DNA of 64,000 nt from an uncultured Collinsella sp. (GCA_900541875.1 UQLF01000002.1:1-64000); one strand, 5' to 3'. Shown: positions 14,469 through 22,300, numbered from the stretch's first letter. The notes: generated from the letters alone by a model not told the origin. Numbers and translations are program-made.

Positions 14469-14486
14469 TCATCGAGTGGGAGTAGT
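14469..14486 (+). other. att site 3 (guaA 3'-end type core)
   Basis: CATCGAGTGGGAGTAG reads Ile-Glu-Trp-Glu-stop exactly as in typical GuaA. The flank to the left is ICE-like; the flank to the right (TAATAGAACAT) faintly resembles the start of the left-end modules at 9387 and 11836, so a further decayed element may follow. Confidence 0.72.
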
Positions 14487-14598
14487 AATAGAACATTTGC
14501 TCTTGTTTTTCATACGGTTTCATACGGTTCCGATGGCGACCGATGGGGACGTTTCGCAACCGCCGCACCTGCAAGCCGCATGGTTTCACAATCGGGCA

Positions 14599-14645
14599 AG
14601 AACTCAGAAGGCTCCTCGTGAAAAACGAGGAGCCTTCTGAGTTCT
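14599..14645 (-). terminator. Perfect 20-bp hairpin downstream of alcohol dehydrogenase
   Basis: Arms 14599-14618 and 14626-14645 are perfect inverted complements (AGAACTCAGAAGGCTCCTCG on the left) with loop TGAAAAA. It lies 33 bases past the stop of the alcohol dehydrogenase gene. The U-tract is short, but stem strength and position make it the likely terminator. Confidence 0.65.
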
Positions 14646-14677
14646 TCGGCGCGGGCGGATTGGGACCCGCTGCCGAT

Positions 14678-15841
14678 CTAGAGGCACTCGGTCAGAATCT
14701 GGAACACCTCGCTGCGCTCCAGTTTCTTGGCGCAGCCGCCGGTGAGCACGCAGGTGTCCGCAACCTTGCGCAGCGTCTCGTCGGACGCGTCGGAGCCCAT
14801 CTCGGCGAAGCTCGTGGGAAGCCCCATCTCGCCGATGAACGTTTGCAGGCGGTCGATGCCTTCGAGCGCCACCGTAAGGTCGTCTTTGCCCTCGCCGTCG
14901 ACGCCCCATACCTCGCGCGCCCAGCGGGCGAACTGCGCGGGCGCCTCGGGGGCCAGGTGGCGGTAGAGCGCAGGGTGGATGACCGCGAGGCCCATTCCGT
15001 GGTTGGTGTGGGTGTACGCGCCGTACTGGTGCTGGATCATGTGCGCCTGGAAGTCCGTTGACTTGCCGATCTTGAGCACGCCGTTCTCGGCCATGGCGGA
15101 GTCGTATACGAGCTCGCTTCTGGCATCGAGGTTCTGGTCGTCGTCCGCGATGATCCGCATGTTGCGGATGACGTTACGCTGGATGGCGAGGTTGATGTCG
15201 TCGGTGACGTTGCGTCCGCGCGGGCTTCCGAAATAGCTCTCCATGCAGTGCGAGAGCGTGTCGAACGCGCCGCTCATGAACTGCGCGTGCGGTACGGTGA
15301 GCGTGAGCGCCGGGTCGAGCGCCGCCCACATGGGCATCGCCCCCAGATAGGCGCCCTTCACGTGTGTCTCCTCGTTGGTGATGACGGCCCCGTTGTTCTG
15401 CTCGGCGCCCGTGCCGGAGAGTGTCACGATGCAGCCCATGGGGATGAACGAGCTCGGCATCTTGCCGTCGGCGTGCTCGAATTTCTCGATGCCCTCGTCA
15501 AGCATCGCCTGCGCGGAGACCACCTTGCAGCAGTCGAAGACCGACCCGCCGCCGACGGCGAGAATGAAGTCGACCTGCTCCTCGCGTGCGAGCGCGGCGC
15601 CTTCCTGGCACTTCTCGTAGGTCGGGTTGGGCATGATGCCGCCGAAGTCCACCACGCGCTTGCCCGCGCTCGTGAGCTTATCGACCACGTGGCCGTAGAC
15701 GCCGGTTCGTTTGACCGAACCTCCGCCGTAGGCGAGCATCACTGTCTTGCCCATGGCACCCATCTCGGCGTCGAGTGCCTGGTCCATGGCCCCCTCGCCG
15801 AAGTAGTTCCTGACCGGGTAGTCGTACGTGAATGAGTTCAT
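14678..15841 (-). CDS. Iron-containing alcohol dehydrogenase (BDH/YqhD type)
   Basis: This 387-residue group III metal-dependent alcohol dehydrogenase begins with NSFTYDYPVRNYFGEGA, shows the nucleotide-binding AYGGGSVKRTGVY and AVGGGSVFDCCK motifs, and has the metal-binding region with DTLSHCMESYFG and THTNHGMGLAVIHP. Such enzymes reduce aldehydes with NAD(P)H. ATG 15841 has AGGAGG upstream; the frame open further upstream is the out-of-frame aldo-keto reductase gene and is not translated. It follows that reductase in the same direction 44 bases downstream, suggesting a carbonyl-reduction operon. Confidence 0.93.
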   Translation of the reverse strand: MNSFTYDYPVRNYFGEGAMDQALDAEMGAMGKTVMLAYGGGSVKRTGVYGHVVDKLTSAGKRVVDFGGIMPNPTYEKCQEGAALAREEQVDFILAVGGGSVFDCCKVVSAQAMLDEGIEKFEHADGKMPSSFIPMGCIVTLSGTGAEQNNGAVITNEETHVKGAYLGAMPMWAALDPALTLTVPHAQFMSGAFDTLSHCMESYFGSPRGRNVTDDINLAIQRNVIRNMRIIADDDQNLDARSELVYDSAMAENGVLKIGKSTDFQAHMIQHQYGAYTHTNHGMGLAVIHPALYRHLAPEAPAQFARWAREVWGVDGEGKDDLTVALEGIDRLQTFIGEMGLPTSFAEMGSDASDETLRKVADTCVLTGGCAKKLERSEVFQILTECL

Positions 15842-15884
15842 GGCAATTCCTCCTAGTAAGTTATCAGTGCGGTCTGACGCTCGT

Positions 15885-16736
15885 TTACACGTTGCGCACG
15901 AGCCCGGACATCCATTCGATGGTGGCGGGGTCGTGGTGGTCGAAGAACGCGCTGCGCCCGGTGTCGAGCGCGGCGATGGCGACCATCTCGTCGTCGCCCA
16001 GCGCGAAGTCGAAGACGTCGAAGTTTTGCTCCATGCGATCGCGGTGCGTGCTCTTAGGGATACAGACCACACCGCGCTGGAGCAGCCAGCGCAACACGAC
16101 CTGGGCGACCGTCTTGCCGTGCGCCTCGCCGATGCGAGCGAGGACCTCGTTGCGGAAGAGGTCGTTTCTGCCCTCCGCAAAGGGCGCCCAACCCTCCATG
16201 GCCACCTCCTTGCCGGCCATATACTCCTGCGCCTCGCGCTGCTGGAAGAACACGTTGCACTCGACTTGGTTCACGGCGGGGGCGATGCGGTTGAACGAGA
16301 TGAGGTTTGCGAGGTGATCGGGGTAGAAGTTAGCTGTACCTATGGCGCGGATAACGCCCTGCCCATAGAGCTCCTCCATGGCGCGCCACGCGCCGAAGAC
16401 GTCGCCGAACGGCTGGTGGATGAGGTAGAGGTCGACGTAGTCGAGCCCCAGCCGCTTGAGCGACGCGTCAAAGCCGCGCTTGGCCCCCTCGTAGCTCGCA
16501 TCCGACATCCACAGCTTGGTCGTCACGAACACCTCGTCGCGCGGCAGGCCGCTCGCACGAATGGCGGCCCCGACCGCCTCTTCGTTGCCGTAGCTCGCGG
16601 CCGTGTCGAGCAGCCGGTAGCCGACCGAGAGCGCGTCCTCCACGGCGCGCTGGCATTCCGCGACGTTTGGGATCTGATACACGCCGAAGCCGAGCTGCGG
16701 CATCCTGACGCCGTTGTTCAAGGTGATGTAGTCCAT
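15885..16736 (-). CDS. Aldo/keto reductase
   Basis: This 283-residue AKR-superfamily NADPH-dependent carbonyl reductase has all four catalytic residues: Asp44 and Tyr49 in LLDTAASYGNE, Lys74 in VTTKLW and His107 in LIHQP. The C-terminal cofactor motif is IPKSTHRDRMEQN. The size is standard for AKR5-like bacterial reductases. The start has AAGGAAGG upstream. It is co-directional with the alcohol dehydrogenase (44 bases) and likely controlled by the divergent LysR regulator through the box at 16818. Confidence 0.93.
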   Translation of the reverse strand: MDYITLNNGVRMPQLGFGVYQIPNVAECQRAVEDALSVGYRLLDTAASYGNEEAVGAAIRASGLPRDEVFVTTKLWMSDASYEGAKRGFDASLKRLGLDYVDLYLIHQPFGDVFGAWRAMEELYGQGVIRAIGTANFYPDHLANLISFNRIAPAVNQVECNVFFQQREAQEYMAGKEVAMEGWAPFAEGRNDLFRNEVLARIGEAHGKTVAQVVLRWLLQRGVVCIPKSTHRDRMEQNFDVFDFALGDDEMVAIAALDTGRSAFFDHHDPATIEWMSGLVRNV

Positions 16737-16817
16737 GGTGCCTTCCTTTCTCGCAACTTGATGTATCCACCATACGAGGGGTGCCGCGCCAGCGGAAGTT
16801 TCCGTTGGTGAGGGTTC

Positions 16818-16834
16818 TATAACGCTGGGGTGCG
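16818..16834. promoter_or_regulatory. Candidate LysR-type binding box upstream of aldo/keto reductase
   Basis: TATAACGCTGGGGTGCG resembles TATAACCATGGGGTATA at 17979-17995 between the second reductase and the lysR gene (TATAAC-N3-GGGGT shared). This suggests the same regulator binds both promoters. Confidence 0.45.
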
Positions 16835-16841
16835 CACGGTG

Positions 16842-17031
16842 TTATAACCCGCGGGTGCTAGGCGTCACCTCAAAGAGATCGGCGCCGAGCTCGTCGGCGA
16901 TGGCCTGAGCTACGACAGCGGTGTGGCCCTGTGCCGAGTAGTAGGCCACGAGGACGTTGCCGTCTGCAGCGGGCACTGCGGCGGGCTCGTCCTCGACAGT
17001 CGACTGGTCCTCGGCGGCGGCTTGGCTGGTC
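16842..17031 (-). pseudogene. Flavodoxin N-terminal remnant
   Basis: A minus-strand frame with no start of its own reads a linker rich in Ala/Glu/Pro followed by NVLVAYYSAQGHTAVVAQAI, a clear flavodoxin FMN-binding start, then ADELGADLFEVTPSTRGL and a stop. Only about 60 codons remain of a protein normally near 150-200. It lies between two aldo/keto reductase genes, where full flavodoxins are often found in relatives, so this is probably a deletion remnant. Confidence 0.65.
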
Positions 17032-17047
17032 CGTTATTGTCTGAGCG

Positions 17048-17896
17048 CTACTCCTGCGCGTCGAAATCGGGGCGTATGGCCAGGTAGCCCGCGAGTGCTT
17101 CCTCAGTGGCGGTGTAGTAGGTCATGGTCCCGTCGAGCTTGGCAATCTCAGCCATCTCGTCTTCGGTGAGGGAGAAGTCGAAGATGTTCGCGTTGTCGGC
17201 GATGTGAGCGGGGTTCTTGGAGCCGGGGATGATGGAGGTGCCCATCTGCACGTGCCAGCGCAGGATCACCTGGGCCGGGGTCTTGCCGTGCTTCTCGGCG
17301 AGAGCGACGAAGACGGGCTCCTCCAGAAGACCTTTGTCGCCGTGGCCGAGCGGGTACCACGCCTCGATCACCGTGCCGTACGGCGCGAGGTAGGCGCGCA
17401 GGTCGCGCTGGGCGTGGTAGGGGTGGCACTCAACGGTCACGAGCTGCGGCTTGATGTCGGCGACCTCGATGACCTCGGTGATCTTGTCTTGCGGGAAGTT
17501 GGAGAGGCCGAGGGCGCGCACCTTGCCCGCGCGGTACGCCTCCTCCATCGTGCGCCACGCGGCCAGGTAGTCGCCTACCGGCTGGTGCAGGATGAGCATG
17601 TCGACGTAGTCGAGCCCCAGGCGCTGGAGCGTGGCGTCCACCGCCGGCATGCCCGCGTCGTAGACGCTCGGCCAGAGCTTGGTGGAGACGAAGATCTTGT
17701 CGCGCGCGATGCCGCTCTTGGCGATGGCACGGCCCACGGCGCGCTCGTTCATGTAGGCGTTGGCGGTGTCGATGTGCTCGTAGCCAGCCGCGAGCGCGGC
17801 GGTTGCGGCCGCCTCGGCCTCGGCCGGGGTCATGAGGAAGGTGCCCAAACCTTCGATGGGCATCTCTACGTCGTTATTGAGCTTCAGATACTCCAT
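17048..17896 (-). CDS. Aldo/keto reductase
   Basis: This second AKR-family reductase (282 residues) has Asp43 and Tyr48 in HIDTANAYMNE, Lys73 in VSTKLW and His104 in LILHQP, with the C-terminal IIPGSKNPAHIADN cofactor motif. Overall length and motif spacing match the neighbour at 15885, so the pair may be an old duplication, although they have diverged strongly. The start has GGAGGAGACC upstream. It is divergent from the LysR gene, with a palindromic box in between. Confidence 0.93.
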   Translation of the reverse strand: MEYLKLNNDVEMPIEGLGTFLMTPAEAEAAATAALAAGYEHIDTANAYMNERAVGRAIAKSGIARDKIFVSTKLWPSVYDAGMPAVDATLQRLGLDYVDMLILHQPVGDYLAAWRTMEEAYRAGKVRALGLSNFPQDKITEVIEVADIKPQLVTVECHPYHAQRDLRAYLAPYGTVIEAWYPLGHGDKGLLEEPVFVALAEKHGKTPAQVILRWHVQMGTSIIPGSKNPAHIADNANIFDFSLTEDEMAEIAKLDGTMTYYTATEEALAGYLAIRPDFDAQE

Positions 17897-17978
17897 GGTC
17901 TCCTCCTTAATGGTGACTTTTCGAATGCAATGCTACGGCGTTTGCTGACGTGCGAGAAGTTCACGTTGGAATGATGGA

Positions 17979-17995
17979 TATAACCATGGGGTATA
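17979..17995. promoter_or_regulatory. LysR-type box in divergent promoter region
   Basis: TATAACCATGGGGTATA is a near-palindrome of the T-N11-A class, lying between the divergent aldo/keto reductase and lysR genes, 31 bases before the lysR start. It is the expected location for autoregulation and control of the reductase. Confidence 0.55.
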
Positions 17996-18025
17996 TACGG
18001 CACATAATGCGCGACAGGAGGATCG

Positions 18026-18925
18026 ATGTACAACCCACAGCTTGACACTTTCATCCGCGTGGCGGAGGCGGGCAGCTTCTCCAAGGCGGCACAAGAGTCC
18101 TTCATCACGCCCACGGCCGTCATCAAGCAGATGAACCTGCTGGAGTCGCGGCTAGGCCTTACGCTGTTCCACCGATCGCATCAGGGGCTTTCGCTTACGC
18201 GAGCAGGCAGGTCGCTGCTCGCCGACGCCCGCCATATCGTGCAGTACTCTCAAGAATCAATCGCACGCGCCCGCGTCGCCGAGCGCGGAGAGAAGCGCAT
18301 CATCCGCGTGGGAGTGTCGCTCATGACGCCCAGCACGCCGCTCACAAAGTTATGGCCGAAGGTGAAGGAACGTTGCCCTGGCATGAGCCTTCAGGTGGTC
18401 ACGTTTGAAAACACACCCTCGGCGGCGCGCGGTTTGGCGAACCTTGGGCAAGACATGGATATCGTGGTGGGGATTTTCGACGATGCCTTTCTTAAAGAGC
18501 GCGGGTGCCTGGGCCTCGAGCTTTCGCGCGAGCCGCTCGGGTGCGCCGTTCCTGTCGACAGCGAGCTCGCCAAACGCGACATCGTCACATTCGACGACCT
18601 CCACAATCACAGTCTTATGCTTATACGCCGGGGCTGGAACGCCGAAATCGACCGCGTGCGCGACGAGATACTCTTGCATCATCCTCAAATCGCGCTCGTA
18701 GACTTCCCGCAATATCGGGCGGAGGTGTTCAATCGCGGCGCGAACGAGGATCTCGCGCTTGCGACGCTGCCGTTGTGGGCCAACGTCCACCCCATGCTCA
18801 AAACCGTCCCTACCGATTGGGACTGTCTCGTGTCTTACGGGCTGCTTCATTCGCCGCACCCCGCAGACCATGTGCGGGAGTTCCTCGATGCGGTGTCTGC
18901 CGTGCTCGAGGCAAAGCATCGATAG
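18026..18925 (+). CDS. LysR-family transcriptional regulator
   Basis: This 299-residue LysR-type regulator has an N-terminal winged helix-turn-helix at residues 3-62 (LDTFIRVAEAGSFSKAAQES, then LESRLGLTLFHRSHQGLSLT) and an effector-binding domain from about residue 90. ATG 18026 is preceded by CAGGAGG. It is transcribed away from the two aldo/keto reductases and the alcohol dehydrogenase, which it probably controls in response to an aldehyde or related metabolite. An intrinsic terminator follows at 18976. Confidence 0.93.
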   Translation: MYNPQLDTFIRVAEAGSFSKAAQESFITPTAVIKQMNLLESRLGLTLFHRSHQGLSLTRAGRSLLADARHIVQYSQESIARARVAERGEKRIIRVGVSLMTPSTPLTKLWPKVKERCPGMSLQVVTFENTPSAARGLANLGQDMDIVVGIFDDAFLKERGCLGLELSREPLGCAVPVDSELAKRDIVTFDDLHNHSLMLIRRGWNAEIDRVRDEILLHHPQIALVDFPQYRAEVFNRGANEDLALATLPLWANVHPMLKTVPTDWDCLVSYGLLHSPHPADHVREFLDAVSAVLEAKHR

Positions 18926-18975
18926 GCAATCGCGACCAGATGCGCTCATGCCTATGGGGACAACGGGAATAACAG

Positions 18976-19010
18976 CCTCCGAACCTTCTGGTTCGGAGGC
19001 TTTCTTTTTC
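18976..19010 (+). terminator. Intrinsic terminator after lysR
   Basis: The stem CCTCCGAACC/GGTTCGGAGG has a TTCT loop and is followed by CTTTCTTTTTC, a classic rho-independent terminator for the + strand. Confidence 0.85.
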
Positions 19011-19060
19011 GTTCTGCTCGGAAAGAGCCCCTTGCCAAAGCCCTTGAGCATCGGGCGGCA

Positions 19061-19501
19061 TTATTGAGCGTGGGCGTTATCGTAGGTATCTTTGATCTCT
19101 TCCGGCAAATCGTCGGGAATCAGCGCCTTCACTCTATCCTCGTTGCCATCTTGGATCGCCTGCTCGTAGTACCAGCATTTGAACTTCAACATATCCAGCG
19201 CGCGGCTCATGTTCACGATCTCCGACTCCATGTGGGTCTTCCGCTCCTCGAACATGGCCTTGCGCTTGGGATATGTCGATGGGCCCTCCGCACACCATTC
19301 CATGAACAGCCGGATGTCCTTGATCTCCATCCCAGCCTTCTTTAAGCATTCGATGACCCGAAGCGCCTCGAGTTCCGTATCGCCGAATCGGCGAATGCCG
19401 GACGTCCGCTCCAATTCCGGGAACAATCCCTGCTTGTCGTAATAGCGCAGCGTGGAAACGGGCAGACCGAACATATCCGCCACCTGTCCGATTGTGTACA
19501 T
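19061..19501 (-). CDS. MerR-family transcriptional regulator
   Basis: This 146-residue MerR-type regulator has the winged helix at residues 1-70 (MYTIGQVADMFGLPVSTLRY, then GLFPELERTSGIRRF) and a coiled-coil dimerisation helix to about residue 115. It lacks the Cys cluster of metal-sensing MerR proteins and resembles aldehyde- or stress-sensing members. ATG 19501 has GGAGGGACC upstream; a start 5 codons earlier is less likely. It is divergent from the CMD-cupin/hydrolase genes, and its dyad lies in the shared promoter region. Confidence 0.92.
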   Translation of the reverse strand: MYTIGQVADMFGLPVSTLRYYDKQGLFPELERTSGIRRFGDTELEALRVIECLKKAGMEIKDIRLFMEWCAEGPSTYPKRKAMFEERKTHMESEIVNMSRALDMLKFKCWYYEQAIQDGNEDRVKALIPDDLPEEIKDTYDNAHAQ

Positions 19502-19532
19502 GGTCCCTCCGGACAAATCTCGAATTTACTCC

Positions 19533-19560
19533 TTGACCTAAAGTCAGGTTTAGGTATTAC
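19533..19560 (+). promoter_or_regulatory. MerR-type promoter with dyad
   Basis: On the + strand TTGACC (19533-19538) and TATTAC (19555-19560) flank a dyad ACCTAAAGTCAGGTTTAGGT (19536-19555) with 7-bp arms, the layout seen at MerR-controlled promoters where the regulator twists the operator. It would drive the CMD-cupin and hydrolase genes. Confidence 0.65.
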
Positions 19561-19777
19561 CTTCATTTTCGTCAATATAAATTGGGAGCGCAAGGGATTT
19601 TCGCCAAAGGCGCACACTTGCCGGAACGGTATTCGCCGGCGGCTTGAACGGCGTGGGCGAAATCGGCGGGCATCCCGCTCTTGAGCAGGCGCGACGAATG
19701 GGCACAGGAGTCTAGGTGCGGCCTAGCTGGGCGGAAGCAGTTTTGCACTCAAAACCATCGACAGGAGGAAATCGATC
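19561..19777. other. 217-base leader or intergenic stretch
   Basis: No gene is supported here. Read leftward, a short frame around 19610-19710 looks protein-like (GMPADFAHAVQAAGEY) but has no start or homologue I recognise; it may be a gene remnant. Just before the next gene is CAGGAGG. Confidence 0.35.
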
Positions 19778-20542
19778 ATGGCAATCAAACAGACAGCGGG
19801 CAGAGATGCCCTGGGGGACTTTGCTCCCAAATTCGCACAGCTCAATGACGATGTGCTGTTCGGCGAGGTGTGGAGCCGAGAAGACAGGCTTTCCCTTCGA
19901 GACCGCAGCGTGGTGACGGTGGTTGCCTTGATGGCACAGGGGCTGACGGACTCTTCGTTCCAATATCATCTGATGTCCGCAAAGAACAACGGCGTGACCA
20001 GGGCGGAGATAGCGGAAATCCTTACGCACGCGGCGTTTTACGCAGGCTGGCCCAAGGCATGGGCGGCCTTTCGCATGGCGAAGGAGGTCTGGGCGGATAG
20101 CGATGCCGCCGACGCAAGAACCAAGCATCAAAACGAGATGGCCTTTCCCATCGGTGCCCCCAACGACGCATTTGCGAAGTACTTTATCGGGCAAAGCTAC
20201 CTCGCGCCCCTTTCCACCGAGCAGGTCGGCATTTACAACGTTACGTTCGAGCCAGGCTGCCGCAACAACTGGCACACCCATCACGCCAAAAGCGGCGGCG
20301 GGCAGATTCTCGTCTGCGTGGCTGGCCGAGGGTTTTACCAGGAATGGGGCAAACCGGCACAGGAGCTGTGCCCCGGCGATGTAGTAAATATTCCCGCAGG
20401 CGTAAAGCACTGGCACGGTGCGGCGCCCGACAGCTGGTTCTCCCATCTCGCGGTGGAGGTTCCGGGCGAGGAGGCCTCCAACGAGTGGTTGGAGCCCGTG
20501 GACGACGAGCAATACCTTAAAGCGACTGACAAGGAGGTTTAG
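19778..20542 (+). CDS. Carboxymuconolactone decarboxylase-cupin fusion protein
   Basis: This 254-residue protein has two domains: a CMD/AhpD-like helical domain at about residues 10-110 (SLRDRSVVTVVALMAQGLTD, then EIAEILTHAAFYAGWPKAW) and a cupin at about residues 140-240 with the metal-binding NNWHTHH motif and GDVVNIPAGVKHWHGA. Such CMD-cupin proteins are common in anaerobes next to MerR regulators and alpha/beta hydrolases, and are thought to handle reactive carbonyl or peroxide chemistry. The exact reaction is unknown. The ribosome site AGGAGG precedes the start, and the next gene begins 3 bases after its stop. Confidence 0.88.
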   Translation: MAIKQTAGRDALGDFAPKFAQLNDDVLFGEVWSREDRLSLRDRSVVTVVALMAQGLTDSSFQYHLMSAKNNGVTRAEIAEILTHAAFYAGWPKAWAAFRMAKEVWADSDAADARTKHQNEMAFPIGAPNDAFAKYFIGQSYLAPLSTEQVGIYNVTFEPGCRNNWHTHHAKSGGGQILVCVAGRGFYQEWGKPAQELCPGDVVNIPAGVKHWHGAAPDSWFSHLAVEVPGEEASNEWLEPVDDEQYLKATDKEV

Positions 20543-20544
20543 GT

Positions 20545-21516
20545 ATGGAACAGTTGAATCTGACGCAGGAATGGGACAAAGTATTCCCCAAAAGCGACAA
20601 GGTTGAGCACAGCAAGGCGACCTTCCATAACCGATACGGCATCACGCTGGTGGCTGACGTCTACGTGCCTAAGAACGCGGAAGGCAAACTGCCCGCCATC
20701 GCCGTCAGCGGCCCGTTTGGCGCGGTGAAGGAACAGTCCTCCGGTCTGTACGCGCAGAAAATGGCGGAGCTGGGCTTTTTCGCAATTGCCTTCGACCCGT
20801 CCTATACCGGCGAGAGCGGCGGTGCGCCCCGCTATGTAGCATCGCCGGACATCAACACCGAGGATTTCTGCGCAGCGGTTGATTTCCTCTCTGTGCAGGA
20901 AAACGTCGACCCGGAGCGTATCGGCATCATCGGTATCTGCGGTTGGGGCGGCATGGCAGTCAATGCGGCGGCTATCGACACCCGTATCAAAGCTACCGCG
21001 GCTATGACCATGTACGATATGACCCGCGTGACCGCAAACGGCTATTTTGACGCCGAGGATTCCGAGCAGGCGCGCTTTGAAAAGCGGAAAGCGCTGAACG
21101 CGCAGCGCACCGAGGACTATAAAAACGGCAGCTATGCGCTGGCGGGCGGCGTGGTCGATCCGCTACCGGAGGATGCGCCGCAGTTCGTAGCGGACTATTA
21201 CGCCTACTACAAAACTCCGCGAGGCTATCATCCCCGCAGCCTGAACTCCAACGGTGGCTGGAATGTGACGTCCTCGCTGTCGTTTTTGAATATGCCGATT
21301 TTGCAATACAGCAGCGAAATTCGCTCTGCGGTACTGCTGGTGCATGGCGAGAAGGCGCACTCCCGCTATTTCAGCGAAACTGCGTACAGCAAGCTGACGG
21401 GGGACAACAAGGAATTGCTCATTATCCCTGGTGCCAGCCACACCGACCTTTACGATCAGATGGACATCATTCCGTTTGGAAAGCTGAAGGCATTCTTTGA
21501 GGAATACCTGAAATAA
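20545..21516 (+). CDS. Alpha/beta hydrolase with cysteine nucleophile elbow
   Basis: This 323-residue protein belongs to the YcjY/dienelactone-hydrolase-like alpha/beta hydrolases. The nucleophile elbow reads GICGWGG (about residue 133), so the nucleophile would be Cys rather than Ser. The family FDPSYTGESGG block is near residue 80 and the terminal catalytic His is in PGASHTDLYD near residue 303. It is coupled to the CMD-cupin gene, with the AAGGAGG ribosome site inside that gene's last codons. The likely role is hydrolysis of an ester or lactone in the same detoxification pathway; the substrate is unknown. Confidence 0.88.
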   Translation: MEQLNLTQEWDKVFPKSDKVEHSKATFHNRYGITLVADVYVPKNAEGKLPAIAVSGPFGAVKEQSSGLYAQKMAELGFFAIAFDPSYTGESGGAPRYVASPDINTEDFCAAVDFLSVQENVDPERIGIIGICGWGGMAVNAAAIDTRIKATAAMTMYDMTRVTANGYFDAEDSEQARFEKRKALNAQRTEDYKNGSYALAGGVVDPLPEDAPQFVADYYAYYKTPRGYHPRSLNSNGGWNVTSSLSFLNMPILQYSSEIRSAVLLVHGEKAHSRYFSETAYSKLTGDNKELLIIPGASHTDLYDQMDIIPFGKLKAFFEEYLK

Positions 21517-21560
21517 GGCGCGCCTTGATTTAATGCCAAGTCTCCAGCAACGATTCTTCT

Positions 21561-21578
21561 AAAGAGTGGGAGTAGTTG
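21561..21578 (+). other. Possible fourth att-like site
   Basis: GAGTGGGAGTAGT (21564-21576) repeats the 13 bases at 14474-14486 (att site 3) exactly. A 13-base match is unlikely by chance in this window, but the preceding CATC is not conserved (CTAAA here) and the right-arm sequence of the other elements is absent. If real, 14.5-21.6 kb would be a further integrated segment. Confidence 0.3.
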
Positions 21579-21661
21579 AAACGAGGCGATTGAATAACTC
21601 CATACGTTTAGGTTACAAGAAAACATGCTGCGCGCCTGCAGCATGAAGGAGAGGGAATCCT

Positions 21662-22192
21662 ATGAAAATCGTTGTATTGAGTGGTAGCCCGCGCAAGGGA
21701 GCCAATACCGACACCATGGTCGAGGCGTTTGCCGAGACCGCGCGTGAAGGCGGCAATGCGGTCGAGGTCGTCCGCGTTGCCAGCAAGAAGATCGCCGGCT
21801 GCTTGGGATGCCAGTACTGCTTCGCCCATGAGGGCGTCTGCGTGCAGAAGGATGACATGGCCAACGTGATCGAGTCGCTGAAAGACGCAGATATGGTCGT
21901 CTTTGCCTCGCCTATCTACTGGTTCGATATCACCGCGCAGGAGAAGGCCGCCATTGACCGCCTGTACGCCTTTGGTGCTACGGGCTTCCCGTTCACCAAG
22001 ACGGCCCTTTTGCTCGATAGCCACAGTGAGGGCGTCTATGATGCGGCGATCGCTATGTACAAGTCAGCCTGTGCCTACTGCAAGTGGGAGGACCAGGGCA
22101 TTGTCACCATTAGCGGCATGACCGAGCGCGACAGCATGGCCTCCTCGCCCAAGTTGGAAGAGGTGCGAGAGCTCGCTCGCAAGCTGGCCTAA
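21662..22192 (+). CDS. NADPH-dependent FMN reductase / flavodoxin family protein
   Basis: This 176-residue flavodoxin-fold reductase has KIVVLSGSPRKGANTDTMVE (FMN phosphate loop) at the N-terminus, a Cys pair GCLGCQYCF with a further Cys in GVCVQKDD typical of iron-sulfur flavoprotein-like or NADPH-dependent FMN reductases, and VFASPIYWFDIT. AAGGAGAGGG precedes the start. It follows the MerR-controlled CMD-cupin and hydrolase genes in the same direction after a 145-base gap, so it may respond to the same stress but has its own upstream region. Confidence 0.9.
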   Translation: MKIVVLSGSPRKGANTDTMVEAFAETAREGGNAVEVVRVASKKIAGCLGCQYCFAHEGVCVQKDDMANVIESLKDADMVVFASPIYWFDITAQEKAAIDRLYAFGATGFPFTKTALLLDSHSEGVYDAAIAMYKSACAYCKWEDQGIVTISGMTERDSMASSPKLEEVRELARKLA

Positions 22193-22202
22193 GGGCAAGG
22201 AG

Positions 22203-22273
22203 AACGCATGGCAATCGGTGTTGGTGGAAATGCTTGCAATCCTTATCAAGAGGAATGCTGATTGCCATGCGTT
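22203..22273. repeat. 14-bp perfect inverted repeat pair
   Basis: AACGCATGGCAATC at 22203-22216 is exactly inverted at 22260-22273, with a 43-base spacer. There is no U-run. It could form a long hairpin at the end of the flavin reductase transcript or mark a small deleted element. Confidence 0.5.
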
Positions 22274-22300
22274 GATGCTTCCGCGGACAATTCCGGCGTG

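Noticed and set aside
15842..16180. N-terminal extension of the alcohol dehydrogenase frame to 16180
   Set aside because: The extension is out-of-frame sequence of the aldo/keto reductase; the ATG at 15841 has AGGAGG and matches the family start.
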